A stretch of DNA of 64,000 nt from Bacteroides intestinalis DSM 17393 (GTDB lineage: Bacteria > Bacteroidota > Bacteroidia > Bacteroidales > Bacteroidaceae): NCBI RefSeq assembly GCF_000172175.1, contig NZ_ABJL02000008.1:2790001-2854000 (forward strand), in the 5' to 3' direction. Under the pieces are notes generated by a model. The model had not been told where the DNA came from. It made no database searches and saw only the letters and a list, made by a program, of their open reading frames with translations. Below, piece after piece: positions 26,326-34,675 of the stretch. Positions within the stretch are counted from its first letter, which is position 1. Each line of letters begins with the position of its first letter. The translations under genes were made by a program, and so were the position numbers.

Positions 26326-29300
26326 TTATTTTTTCCCCTTATCTCTATACTCAGTAGGTGTCATTCCCATCTTCTGTTTAAAGCACTTACTGAAATAACG
26401 CGGATCATTAATGCCCACCATATAAGCAATCTGAGTCATGGAATACTCTCCCGTCTCAATAAGCTGGACAGCGCGTTTAATACGCATTTCTTTGATAAAC
26501 TCAATAGGAGCCAATCCGGTCAGTGTCTTCAGCTTTTTGAAGAATACAGAACGGCTGACAGCCAACTCTTGTACCAGATCATCTACCACCAATTCACCAT
26601 TATCCATATTCTTTTCCATCAGATCTACCAGTTTATCCATAAACTTACGGTCGTTAGGAGACATTTCAGGGCCTTTTTCTTCCACTGTTTCTTCTTCGGA
26701 AGTAGTAGCAAGAGTTCCAGTCATTAAGTTATTGCGATAGATGCCCTGCAGCTTCTGACGTTGAGTCAGCAGATTCTTTACACGCGCTTTCAGATAAGTG
26801 GCACTGAACGGTTTGGTAATATAGTCATCAGCTCCATACTCCAAGCCTTCCAGTTTGCTCTCAATAGAAGTCTTAGCTGTCAACAATACAATAGGAATAT
26901 GGCTGGTCGTCATGTCTGCACGCAATTCACGAGTCATAGCTATACCATCCTTTTCGGGCATCATCACATCACTGATGATAATATCCGGTAAGAATTTCAA
27001 GGCTTTACTCCACCCCTGCATACCATCTACCGCTTCCACAATCCTATATTCGGAAGCAAAGATACTGCGCAAGAACAGACGGAGTTCTGAATTATCTTCC
27101 ACAAGCAGCATCGTCCCTTTAGCATCTGTATCTTCTCCGGCCTCATCCGGAAGAGTTTCCTCCTTCGACTCATTGGAGCTAAGTACGTCCGTCACTTGTT
27201 CTGCAACTCCCATACCCACAGTAGTATCATCCTGTAAGAATTCCACTGTTTCATCATAATGCTCTTTTCCTTTCAGAAAATCGACTTTAAAGCAACTACC
27301 CTCACCCAGTTTACTGTCAACAGTAATAACTGCCTTGTGCATCTCCACCAACTCTTTTACTAATGACAAACCAATGCCTGTGCTGGATTGATTAAACAAG
27401 TTACGGTCTACCAAATTCTCAAAACGGACAAACAAGGATTTTTTCTTATTATCCGCAATGCCTATTCCCTGATCTTCCACACCTACGGAAACCGTTTCTT
27501 CATCTTCACGCACTAAAACAGTAATCATCTTCCCGTTTGGAGTGTACTTAAAGGCATTAGAAAGCAGATTGAATACTATTTTCTCAAACTTATCAACATC
27601 CACCCACAAATATAATTCCTCCTTCTCTGTTTCAAACAGGAAGTCTATCTGATGTTCTTCGGCAACCGACTCAAAGTTTTCCATGATTTTACGGGTAAAA
27701 GCAACTACATTTATGCGTTGCACCTGCATCTTCATCTTCCGGTTCTGTATCTTCCGGAAGTCCAAGATCTGATTGATAAGCCTCAACATCCGATTTGTAT
27801 TCCGTTCCACCACCTGTAATTGCTCACGTGCATCAGCCGGAAGTTTCGTATTTGCCAGAACGTATTCCACAGGCCCCGAGATCAAAGTCAACGGAGTACG
27901 CAGTTCGTGGGAGATATCAGTAAAAAAGCGCAGCTTCATATCTGTCATTTGTTGCTCTACAGATACTTCATGTTTCAGACGATAAATAGTGAACAGAATA
28001 TAAACAGCCGTCACAATAATCAGTATAACGAACAGCACATACAGGAAGTAGGCAAATGGAGTTTCCCAGAAAGAAGGAAGAATCTCAATATTCAGTATGC
28101 GCGTATTTTCTGTCCACACCCCATCCCCATTAGTCGAACGAACTTTAAAAATATAGTGTCCTTTCGGTAAGTTGGTATAAGTGGCAGCACGCTGCTTACC
28201 AACAAAATTCCAGGCTTTTTCAAAACCTTCCAGAATATAAGCATACTGAATTTCAGAAGGTGCAGAATAATCAAGTGCAGCGAACTGAATTGTGAAAATA
28301 TTCTCCCGATGGGATAATACCAGTTCACTCGTATCATCCAAACCTAGTTTCAGAACCGAACCTTGTCCCGGCTGCACGTCCTCATTGGCTATCAATAATT
28401 TGGATAATACAATCGGCGGTACATAGTTACTTTTACAAATAGAATCCGGATTAAAGTAAAAGATACCTGTATTAGCCCCGAAAAGTATATTCCCCGAGGC
28501 CGTATATTCCGAAGCTGCCTCACTGAAACGTACACGGAAGAAAATCTCTTGATCTGCATAGTTTTCAAACGTCTCTTCAGAGGGAATAAATTTGCTTATG
28601 CCATTCTCAGAACTCAACCACAAATTACCGTTCTTATCTTCCTGTATGGAAAGCAGCACATCCGAAGGGAGTCCATCTTGTACTGTATACGATTTGAAAG
28701 TAGCATTACCATTGCCGTCCAATGACACCAGTTTATTCAGTCCGCCACCAAAAGTTGCAATGAAAAGTTCCTGATCACGAGTCGATGCAATCCAATGTAC
28801 ATCATTATTGCTCAAACTATGTTCATTATCCGGAACACGCAGAAAATGATGAAACTTCACATCTTCGGGATTCTTGAAGTCGGCATCTATCATCAGTGCA
28901 CCAATGGTAGTCCCTATCCATATATGTCCTTTATGGTCTCCTGTAATAAAACGGGCTTTGTAGCAATAGTCAATGGGATATCCTTTCAGATTATTACGGT
29001 GGTTCACAAAAATTACCTTTCCACCCTGATCACGTGTCATATAGTTTATTCCACCGGCAAAAGTAGCTATCCAGATACGTCCGTGGCTATCTTCATACAC
29101 ACAGTAAACATTGTCGTCACTCAAACTATAAATATCCTCTTCCTGATGCTGATAACGAGTCAATTTATAGTGAGATCCATCTTTTTGCTTCTCGGCTTTC
29201 ACCAGACCATCCCCTTTCGTTGCAATCCAAAGATTTTGTTTGCTATCCTGCAAAATGAAATATACATTACCACGCAATGGTGTACCACCGTGCGACACTG

Positions 29301-30771
29301 TACCATTTTCAGTCAAATAACCTTTATCTACACGATTCTTATCATATACTCGTAATTTTCCATCTTTCAGACCCACCCATAAATTCTGGTCCATATCTTC
29401 ACAAAGGGCACGAACTTCATTACTCAAAGACTCATAATCATGTGGCATGGGAGTCATTACACGAAACTGGGATGGCCGGAAGGTCACTTTTTCCAGTCCT
29501 TTAGAATGCGTACACATCCACAAATCACCCTGCCGGTCAGAAAAAGCTGCATGAATTTTATTAGAGAAACGCCAGTCACTTCCTGACAGACTATTATAGA
29601 ATGGATGTAAACTATTGCTTTTCCGATCAAAATATGAAAATCCACCCCCATAAGGATGTACCCACAGTACACCATTAATATCCTCATGAATATGAAAAGC
29701 CGGACGTGATCGGTCGGTACTGGTAGGCTCCACCGGTACTTTCTCTTGTTTCAGGATACGTGTACGCGGATTGAAGTGCACCACTGTACCCGGAATATGC
29801 TGTTCAAACCAGACCTCGGACGCCTTATCTACATAAACCGAGTGAATAGATGCATTTGGAAAGCGGGAAGCCGGAAAATGTTCTATCGCTTTCGTCTTAG
29901 GTTGATATGAGAAAAAACCATCTTTCGCAGTAGTAAATATCAGTTCATTACCCTCCACGCTATTGATAGAAACAATACGGGAAGATGCAGGCAAATTCTG
30001 CAACTGAAATTGTCCATTTTCCTTTTGATAGCACCACACCCGTCCGTTATCCGAACCAAAATAGATTTCCGAATTATATTCCAGACAAGAGTAAAAAGCT
30101 TGTCCTCCTTTCTTTTCCCGTTCAGCAGCATCTACAAAATAAGATGTCGGAGTAGTCTGTCCCGCTGTCAACATTCCTAATCCGTTATCAGACAATATCC
30201 ATTCATTACCCAAAAGGTCTTCATATACCCCAAAAACACGAGTGGCAGAGAATTGACCTGATTGAGCAGAATACCATTGTGAAGTTAAACTATAATCTTC
30301 CGGATTCGTATCTATGCGAATGGCGCCTTCTGTTTCAGTCAGCAACCAAACCGCGCCACCCGAAAGGGCTTCTATCTTCGTGACATTGACTGCACTGCCC
30401 CCTTCACCTTCAGCCGGAACACGCTCAAATGCTTCCGTACGTGGATCAAAACGATAGGCATGATTATCATAAGTCTGTAACCAAAGAAAGCCATACTTAT
30501 CCTCCACCATATAATCTACACGATTATGGCTCAACACAATACGGTTATCAAGACGTGCCTTATATGTTTTAAACGAATAACCGTTAAACTTATTAATACC
30601 ATCCCAAGTAGCAAACCACATATTCCCTTTGCGATCTTGCAGGATGCTCATTACTGTATTTTGAGAAAGTCCGTCTTCAGACGAATAATGGGTAAAGAAA
30701 CAATCCGGTTGTGCTTTTACTGATAATACACACACCAACCCAACTATCAGATATAAGATTTTTTTCATCAT
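26326..30771 (-). CDS. Hybrid two-component system (HTCS) sensor-regulator
   Basis: 1,481 residues in one chain. In order: signal peptide (IVGLVCVLSVKAQ), a periplasmic double beta-propeller made of many two-component-regulator repeats (about 25-790, with recurring ILQDRKGNMWFAT and EDKNGNLWLSS words), a Y_Y_Y domain (about 800-890), one membrane helix (about 905-928), HisKA with phospho-His in DISHELRTPL (about 953), ATPase with NLLSNAFKYTPNG and DQGIGI, a receiver with phospho-Asp in IISDVMMPEKDG (about 1268), and an AraC-type HTH (about 1375-1481). It senses an oligosaccharide in the periplasm and activates the surrounding loci. It is convergent with susD2 and divergent from the first esterase. 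The ligand is presumably a pectin oligosaccharide (inferred). Confidence 0.97.
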   Translation of the reverse strand: MMKKILYLIVGLVCVLSVKAQPDCFFTHYSSEDGLSQNTVMSILQDRKGNMWFATWDGINKFNGYSFKTYKARLDNRIVLSHNRVDYMVEDKYGFLWLQTYDNHAYRFDPRTEAFERVPAEGEGGSAVNVTKIEALSGGAVWLLTETEGAIRIDTNPEDYSLTSQWYSAQSGQFSATRVFGVYEDLLGNEWILSDNGLGMLTAGQTTPTSYFVDAAEREKKGGQAFYSCLEYNSEIYFGSDNGRVWCYQKENGQFQLQNLPASSRIVSINSVEGNELIFTTAKDGFFSYQPKTKAIEHFPASRFPNASIHSVYVDKASEVWFEQHIPGTVVHFNPRTRILKQEKVPVEPTSTDRSRPAFHIHEDINGVLWVHPYGGGFSYFDRKSNSLHPFYNSLSGSDWRFSNKIHAAFSDRQGDLWMCTHSKGLEKVTFRPSQFRVMTPMPHDYESLSNEVRALCEDMDQNLWVGLKDGKLRVYDKNRVDKGYLTENGTVSHGGTPLRGNVYFILQDSKQNLWIATKGDGLVKAEKQKDGSHYKLTRYQHQEEDIYSLSDDNVYCVYEDSHGRIWIATFAGGINYMTRDQGGKVIFVNHRNNLKGYPIDYCYKARFITGDHKGHIWIGTTIGALMIDADFKNPEDVKFHHFLRVPDNEHSLSNNDVHWIASTRDQELFIATFGGGLNKLVSLDGNGNATFKSYTVQDGLPSDVLLSIQEDKNGNLWLSSENGISKFIPSEETFENYADQEIFFRVRFSEAASEYTASGNILFGANTGIFYFNPDSICKSNYVPPIVLSKLLIANEDVQPGQGSVLKLGLDDTSELVLSHRENIFTIQFAALDYSAPSEIQYAYILEGFEKAWNFVGKQRAATYTNLPKGHYIFKVRSTNGDGVWTENTRILNIEILPSFWETPFAYFLYVLFVILIIVTAVYILFTIYRLKHEVSVEQQMTDMKLRFFTDISHELRTPLTLISGPVEYVLANTKLPADAREQLQVVERNTNRMLRLINQILDFRKIQNRKMKMQVQRINVVAFTRKIMENFESVAEEHQIDFLFETEKEELYLWVDVDKFEKIVFNLLSNAFKYTPNGKMITVLVREDEETVSVGVEDQGIGIADNKKKSLFVRFENLVDRNLFNQSSTGIGLSLVKELVEMHKAVITVDSKLGEGSCFKVDFLKGKEHYDETVEFLQDDTTVGMGVAEQVTDVLSSNESKEETLPDEAGEDTDAKGTMLLVEDNSELRLFLRSIFASEYRIVEAVDGMQGWSKALKFLPDIIISDVMMPEKDGIAMTRELRADMTTSHIPIVLLTAKTSIESKLEGLEYGADDYITKPFSATYLKARVKNLLTQRQKLQGIYRNNLMTGTLATTSEEETVEEKGPEMSPNDRKFMDKLVDLMEKNMDNGELVVDDLVQELAVSRSVFFKKLKTLTGLAPIEFIKEMRIKRAVQLIETGEYSMTQIAYMVGINDPRYFSKCFKQKMGMTPTEYRDKGKK

Positions 30772-30791
30772 AACAGGCTTATTCTATGCGG

Positions 30792-30829
30792 TAAAGATAC
30801 GTATTTCATAGAAAAATCATGTATCTTTG
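30792..30829. promoter_or_regulatory. Divergent promoter region between HTCS and esterase genes
   Basis: On the plus strand TATCTTTG (30822-30829) is a full -7 match 25 bases before the esterase ATG. On the minus strand TATCTTTA (30799-30792) matches at 7 of 8 and would serve the HTCS gene. The 82-base spacer holds nothing else. Confidence 0.45.
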
Positions 30830-30853
30830 TTTAGTTTTTAACAACCACTGACC

Positions 30854-32008
30854 ATGAAACGCATTACAACCATTTTCCTAATAGTTCTCTTCGGACATCT
30901 TGGCATAATTGCACAAACTGACACCACCGCCTATGGTGTTGTAAAAAACATGCCTGTCTTCTATGAGCAACTGAAACAGCAACTTACCTTTCCAATGGCA
31001 TGGGGCAATTCCCCCGTCCGTAAATTTGAGACATGGCGTACCCTGGCACGGGAAACCTTATTGGACTGTATGCAGAATTTCCCCCCTGCTCCCGCTGATT
31101 ATGCCATGGAAGTAATCGCTACCGAACAACGCAATGGATATAAAGCTCAAAAAATACTATTTAATGTATCGAAATGGTGCCGCATCCCCGCCTATCTGCT
31201 AATACCTGACGGTGAAGGTCCTTTCCCGGCAGTCGTTATGTTGCACGATCATGGTGCACACTTTTCCATCGGTAAAGAAAAAATGGTTCGTCCATTCGGA
31301 GTAAGTACTGAAATCATGGCAGATGCAGACGACTGGGCATCCCGTTGCTACGACGGACAATATACAGGGGACTATTTTGCCGAACACGGTTATGTAGTAC
31401 TTTCCATTGATGCCTTATTCTGGGGAGATCGCGGACGGAAAGAAGGAGTGAGCTATGACGGACAACAGGCATTAGCTTCCAATTTTCTGCAAATGGGGAG
31501 TTCATGGGGAGCATTCATCCATATAGATGATGTACGAAGTGCAGAATTTCTGGCTTCACTCCCATGTGTGAATAAGAATAAAGTAGGTTGCGTAGGTTTT
31601 TCGATGGGAGCCTATCGTTCATGGATGCTCGCTGCAATCACCGACTGCATAAAAGCCTCCGCATCCATCTGCTGGATGAACACTACTGAGTATCTGATGA
31701 CACTAACCAACAATCAGAACAAAGGGGGATCAGCCTATTCCATGTTGATCCCCAACCTACGCCGCTATCTGGACTACCCGCATACGGCAAGCATTGCGTG
31801 CCCGAAACCAACTTTATTTTTCAACGGAAGCCAGGACAAGCTATTCCCGGTAGAAGGCGTGAAAGATGCATATAACATCATGCAGACAGTTTGGCAAAGT
31901 CAGAAAGCATCCGACCGCCTGGTTACTAAAATATGGGAAGAAAAGCACTTCTTCAACAAGGAAATGCAGAAAGAGACATTGGAATTTTTCGATAAATGGC
32001 TGAAATAA
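30854..32008 (+). CDS. Secreted alpha/beta hydrolase (dienelactone hydrolase/acetyl esterase type), paralogue 1
   Basis: 384 residues with a signal peptide (FLIVLFGHLGIIAQ). The alpha/beta-hydrolase core shows PAVVMLHDHGAH (oxyanion region), nucleophile Ser in GFSMGAYRS (about 249), Asp in NGSQDKLFPVEG (about 327) and His in EEKHFF (about 363). An N-terminal cap-like segment (about 25-115, FPMAWGNSPVRKFETWR) is shared with the gene at 32070-33212. It faces that paralogue tail to tail. Members in glycan loci are usually annotated as acetyl esterases; the leaving group here is unknown. In a pectin region with CE7, CE8 and CE12 a role in ester removal is likely. Confidence 0.85.
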   Translation: MKRITTIFLIVLFGHLGIIAQTDTTAYGVVKNMPVFYEQLKQQLTFPMAWGNSPVRKFETWRTLARETLLDCMQNFPPAPADYAMEVIATEQRNGYKAQKILFNVSKWCRIPAYLLIPDGEGPFPAVVMLHDHGAHFSIGKEKMVRPFGVSTEIMADADDWASRCYDGQYTGDYFAEHGYVVLSIDALFWGDRGRKEGVSYDGQQALASNFLQMGSSWGAFIHIDDVRSAEFLASLPCVNKNKVGCVGFSMGAYRSWMLAAITDCIKASASICWMNTTEYLMTLTNNQNKGGSAYSMLIPNLRRYLDYPHTASIACPKPTLFFNGSQDKLFPVEGVKDAYNIMQTVWQSQKASDRLVTKIWEEKHFFNKEMQKETLEFFDKWLK

Positions 32009-32069
32009 ACTCTCATCATTTCAGCTAATGTTTCAAGACTGATAATCCTATAATATTAAGTGATAGAAA

Positions 32070-33212
32070 TTATAACCACTTATTTAAGAAGTCCAAAATC
32101 TTTGCCTGTACCTTCTTACCGCAGTCATGCGGCATATCCCATAATTCTGTTACTAATTTATCTCCTGCCGAACGACTCTCCCACACTTCATGCATCTCCG
32201 CAAAGGCAGCTCTGACTCCTATCGGAGGGAACAGTTTATCATGTTCTCCATTCAAAAAAAGCATAGGCTTAGGGCAAGCAATAGAAGCAATATGCGGATA
32301 ATCCAAATAACGACGAATACCAGGCAACATATTAGCAAAGCCTCCTCGCTCGCGACCATATTCCCATGAAAACTGGCAATCAGTGGTGGTCATCCAACAG
32401 ATTGCAGCTCCAACCTGTATTTTATCTGATAGAGCCGAAAGCATCCAGGCACGATATCCTCCCATAGAGAATCCCATACAGGCAATACGCTTGGGGTCTA
32501 CCTCAGGCAGGGTAGCGAGATAGTCTGTAGTATACATATCTTCATAATTCATAAACGCACTCAAACTACGTCCTAACATCATAAAATTCCCCGCATTATC
32601 GGCATACTTACTACCATCAGCCCCTTCTTTACGCCCGCGTTCACCCCAATAAAGAGCATCAACAGAAATAACCACATAACCATGGGCAGCCAAATAATCA
32701 CCGGCATATTGCCCACCATAACAGTTTGCTGCCCAAGCGTCTGCATCATCCAGCACAGCTTTATCTACTCCAAAAGGTCGAATCATTTTCTCTTTACCAA
32801 TTGTGTAATGCCCACCATGGTCGTGCAGAAGTACCACAGCCGGAAAAGGACCTTCACCATCAGGTATCAATACATAAGCATTCACACGAGAATACCCAGT
32901 CAGATTGAAACACAATTTCTTCGCCCGATATCCTTCACGCTGTTCTTCTGCCAATATTTCAGTTTCATACTTGGTAGTATAAGGTGGCGGGGCAAGCATA
33001 GCATCCAGCACTGTAGCACGTGCCTGCTTACGCCATTTCTTAAAATTCTTCACCGGACTATTCCCCCAAGCCATAGGATATGTCAACTCCTTTTTCAATT
33101 GATCTAAAAAGACCGGCATTTCCCGTTCTAATTCATAGGCAGGTAAATGTTGAGAAAGGGCGGTCGTCGAAACAACCAGCCCTATCATACCAAATAGCAA
33201 TCCTTTTACCAT
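32070..33212 (-). CDS. Secreted alpha/beta hydrolase (dienelactone hydrolase/acetyl esterase type), paralogue 2
   Basis: 380 residues, signal peptide LLFGMIGLVVSTTALSQ. It has the same architecture as the 30854-32008 protein, with long shared words: YPMAWGNSPVKNF, VLIPDGEGPFPAVVLLHDHG, IGKEKMIRPFGV, RRYLDYPH.ASIACPKP. The nucleophile Ser is in GFSMGGYRA, the Asp in NGEHDKLFPPIG and the His in DMPHDC. All three catalytic residues are present in both copies, so neither is obviously dead, while surface loops differ. It is 9 bases downstream of the CE7-type gene on the same strand and so part of that operon. Specificity unknown. Confidence 0.86.
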   Translation of the reverse strand: MVKGLLFGMIGLVVSTTALSQHLPAYELEREMPVFLDQLKKELTYPMAWGNSPVKNFKKWRKQARATVLDAMLAPPPYTTKYETEILAEEQREGYRAKKLCFNLTGYSRVNAYVLIPDGEGPFPAVVLLHDHGGHYTIGKEKMIRPFGVDKAVLDDADAWAANCYGGQYAGDYLAAHGYVVISVDALYWGERGRKEGADGSKYADNAGNFMMLGRSLSAFMNYEDMYTTDYLATLPEVDPKRIACMGFSMGGYRAWMLSALSDKIQVGAAICWMTTTDCQFSWEYGRERGGFANMLPGIRRYLDYPHIASIACPKPMLFLNGEHDKLFPPIGVRAAFAEMHEVWESRSAGDKLVTELWDMPHDCGKKVQAKILDFLNKWL

Positions 33213-33221
33213 AACTATTAT

Positions 33222-34538
33222 TTATAACAAATGTCTCAATATCCACTTCAACTGTCCGTATTCCGTCGCATCAGAAGTCCAGTGCTCATTAATCGGAGTT
33301 ATCAGTGCTTCCTTGGGGCAATCCAACACATTATAAACAGCATAACTGGTAGTAGGCGGACAGGTATCATCATTATATCCCCAAGTGATATAAGTAGGAA
33401 CTTTAATCATACGGGCGAAGTTCACAACATCATAATATGCCATCGTTTTCAGCTTATCCGGAGTATCCATACCCTCTACTCTGAAAAAATGAGGATAGCC
33501 GCCTGCACGTCCTGCCTTGTAGCCTGCCATATCACTCAATGCCGGATGATTGGCTACGCAAGCTGTTACACGGCTATCCAGTCCGGTAGTAATCAGTGCC
33601 AAAGCTCCTCCCTGGCTGCCGCCCTGGACAATTACATTTTTACCATCCCATTCGGGCAGAGAAGTCAGGAGATCGATGCTGCGTACACAACCCAGATAGA
33701 CACGTTTCATATAATAATTATCGCGGTTCTCCAACCCGTTATTTAAATAACCGTTCTCTCTGCCATTAAACGCATTGCTGATTTCCTTAAATTCTTCCGC
33801 ACTCATCTCCGGATTCAGGCCATGTATCTCGATTTCGAAACGGATACATCCTTCTTCGGCATAATATTTATGGCGCAGAGGCTCCTTAATAGTTTTAATT
33901 CCAGCTCCCGGAGGGCAAAGTACAACCGGACAAGAACCTTTCACTGCATTCTTAGGATAGAAAAGATAACCATAAATGCACTGTCCACGGTTATTCAGCA
34001 TTAATTTAATGAGATAACAATCAACCTTATCCGTACAATACTCCTCTGCAAGCTTTTTAGTATAAGTCAACGGATATTTGGCAGCTTCCGCTTTATTATT
34101 TTCCCAGAATTCTTTAAAATCTTTCGGCATCTGTGTGTAAGGTTGAATCTTTTCCGGTGAAAAGCCTACCTTCACATGATGTTTATAGCTTGTTCCATCC
34201 ACAGTCGCTGTCAGACGGCAATCACGGAAACCGGGTTCTCTCATTGTCCCCACAGGTATTACCGCCTTTCCTTGCTTCAAAGTAACGGAACCGGAAGTAT
34301 CCGCCGGCATCATGTCACCACCTATTTCATAAGAAACGGTTACGCCATCCTGCGGAATGCCGTATTTATAGAATTGCACCTCAACCGTAGCTTTCTCTCC
34401 GGTCTTATAAATCCAGCCAGCATGATTGGGCACGGTCACCCAAAGTACATCACTCCGGTACGGGTAGTTTTCCGCATATACAAATGACAGCGGAAAGATC
34501 AGGGCGAACAGCCATATAAACAAACTCTTTTTCATCAT
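33222..34538 (-). CDS. CE7/AXE1-type acetyl esterase
   Basis: 438 residues with a signal peptide (FIWLFALIFPLSFVYA). An N-terminal beta-sandwich (about 25-125, VTVPNHAGWIYKTGEKATVEV) precedes an acetyl xylan esterase (AXE1) domain. The nucleophile Ser is in VQGGSQGG (about 308), the Asp in WGYNDDTCPP (about 391) and the His in INEHW (about 418). CE7 enzymes remove acetyl groups from oligosaccharides; here acetylated pectin is the likely substrate. It lies in a minus-strand row after the CE12-CE8 gene, separated by a 137-base spacer with an 11-bp tandem repeat and hairpin, and before paralogue 2. Confidence 0.9.
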   Translation of the reverse strand: MMKKSLFIWLFALIFPLSFVYAENYPYRSDVLWVTVPNHAGWIYKTGEKATVEVQFYKYGIPQDGVTVSYEIGGDMMPADTSGSVTLKQGKAVIPVGTMREPGFRDCRLTATVDGTSYKHHVKVGFSPEKIQPYTQMPKDFKEFWENNKAEAAKYPLTYTKKLAEEYCTDKVDCYLIKLMLNNRGQCIYGYLFYPKNAVKGSCPVVLCPPGAGIKTIKEPLRHKYYAEEGCIRFEIEIHGLNPEMSAEEFKEISNAFNGRENGYLNNGLENRDNYYMKRVYLGCVRSIDLLTSLPEWDGKNVIVQGGSQGGALALITTGLDSRVTACVANHPALSDMAGYKAGRAGGYPHFFRVEGMDTPDKLKTMAYYDVVNFARMIKVPTYITWGYNDDTCPPTTSYAVYNVLDCPKEALITPINEHWTSDATEYGQLKWILRHLL

Positions 34539-34593
34539 TATATTTTCAGTATTATCACATTATTTTACCACACGCAAAGAACATCTTCCTACC

Positions 34594-34659
34594 AAGTCCG
34601 TATCAACTCCGTGTCAAGGCCGTGTCAAGGCCGTAGTTATGAACACGGAGATGATACGG
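34594..34659. repeat. 11-bp tandem repeat and hairpin between esterase genes
   Basis: Four 11-base units (34594-34604, 34605-34615, 34616-34626, 34627-34637) share AAgxCCGTgTC-like sequence. In addition 34598-34614 pairs with 34643-34659 at 16 of 17 positions. No T run follows, so it is not a normal terminator. It lies between the CE12-CE8 stop and the CE7 start. Confidence 0.75.
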
Positions 34660-34675
34660 TTTTGACAAATGCCGG

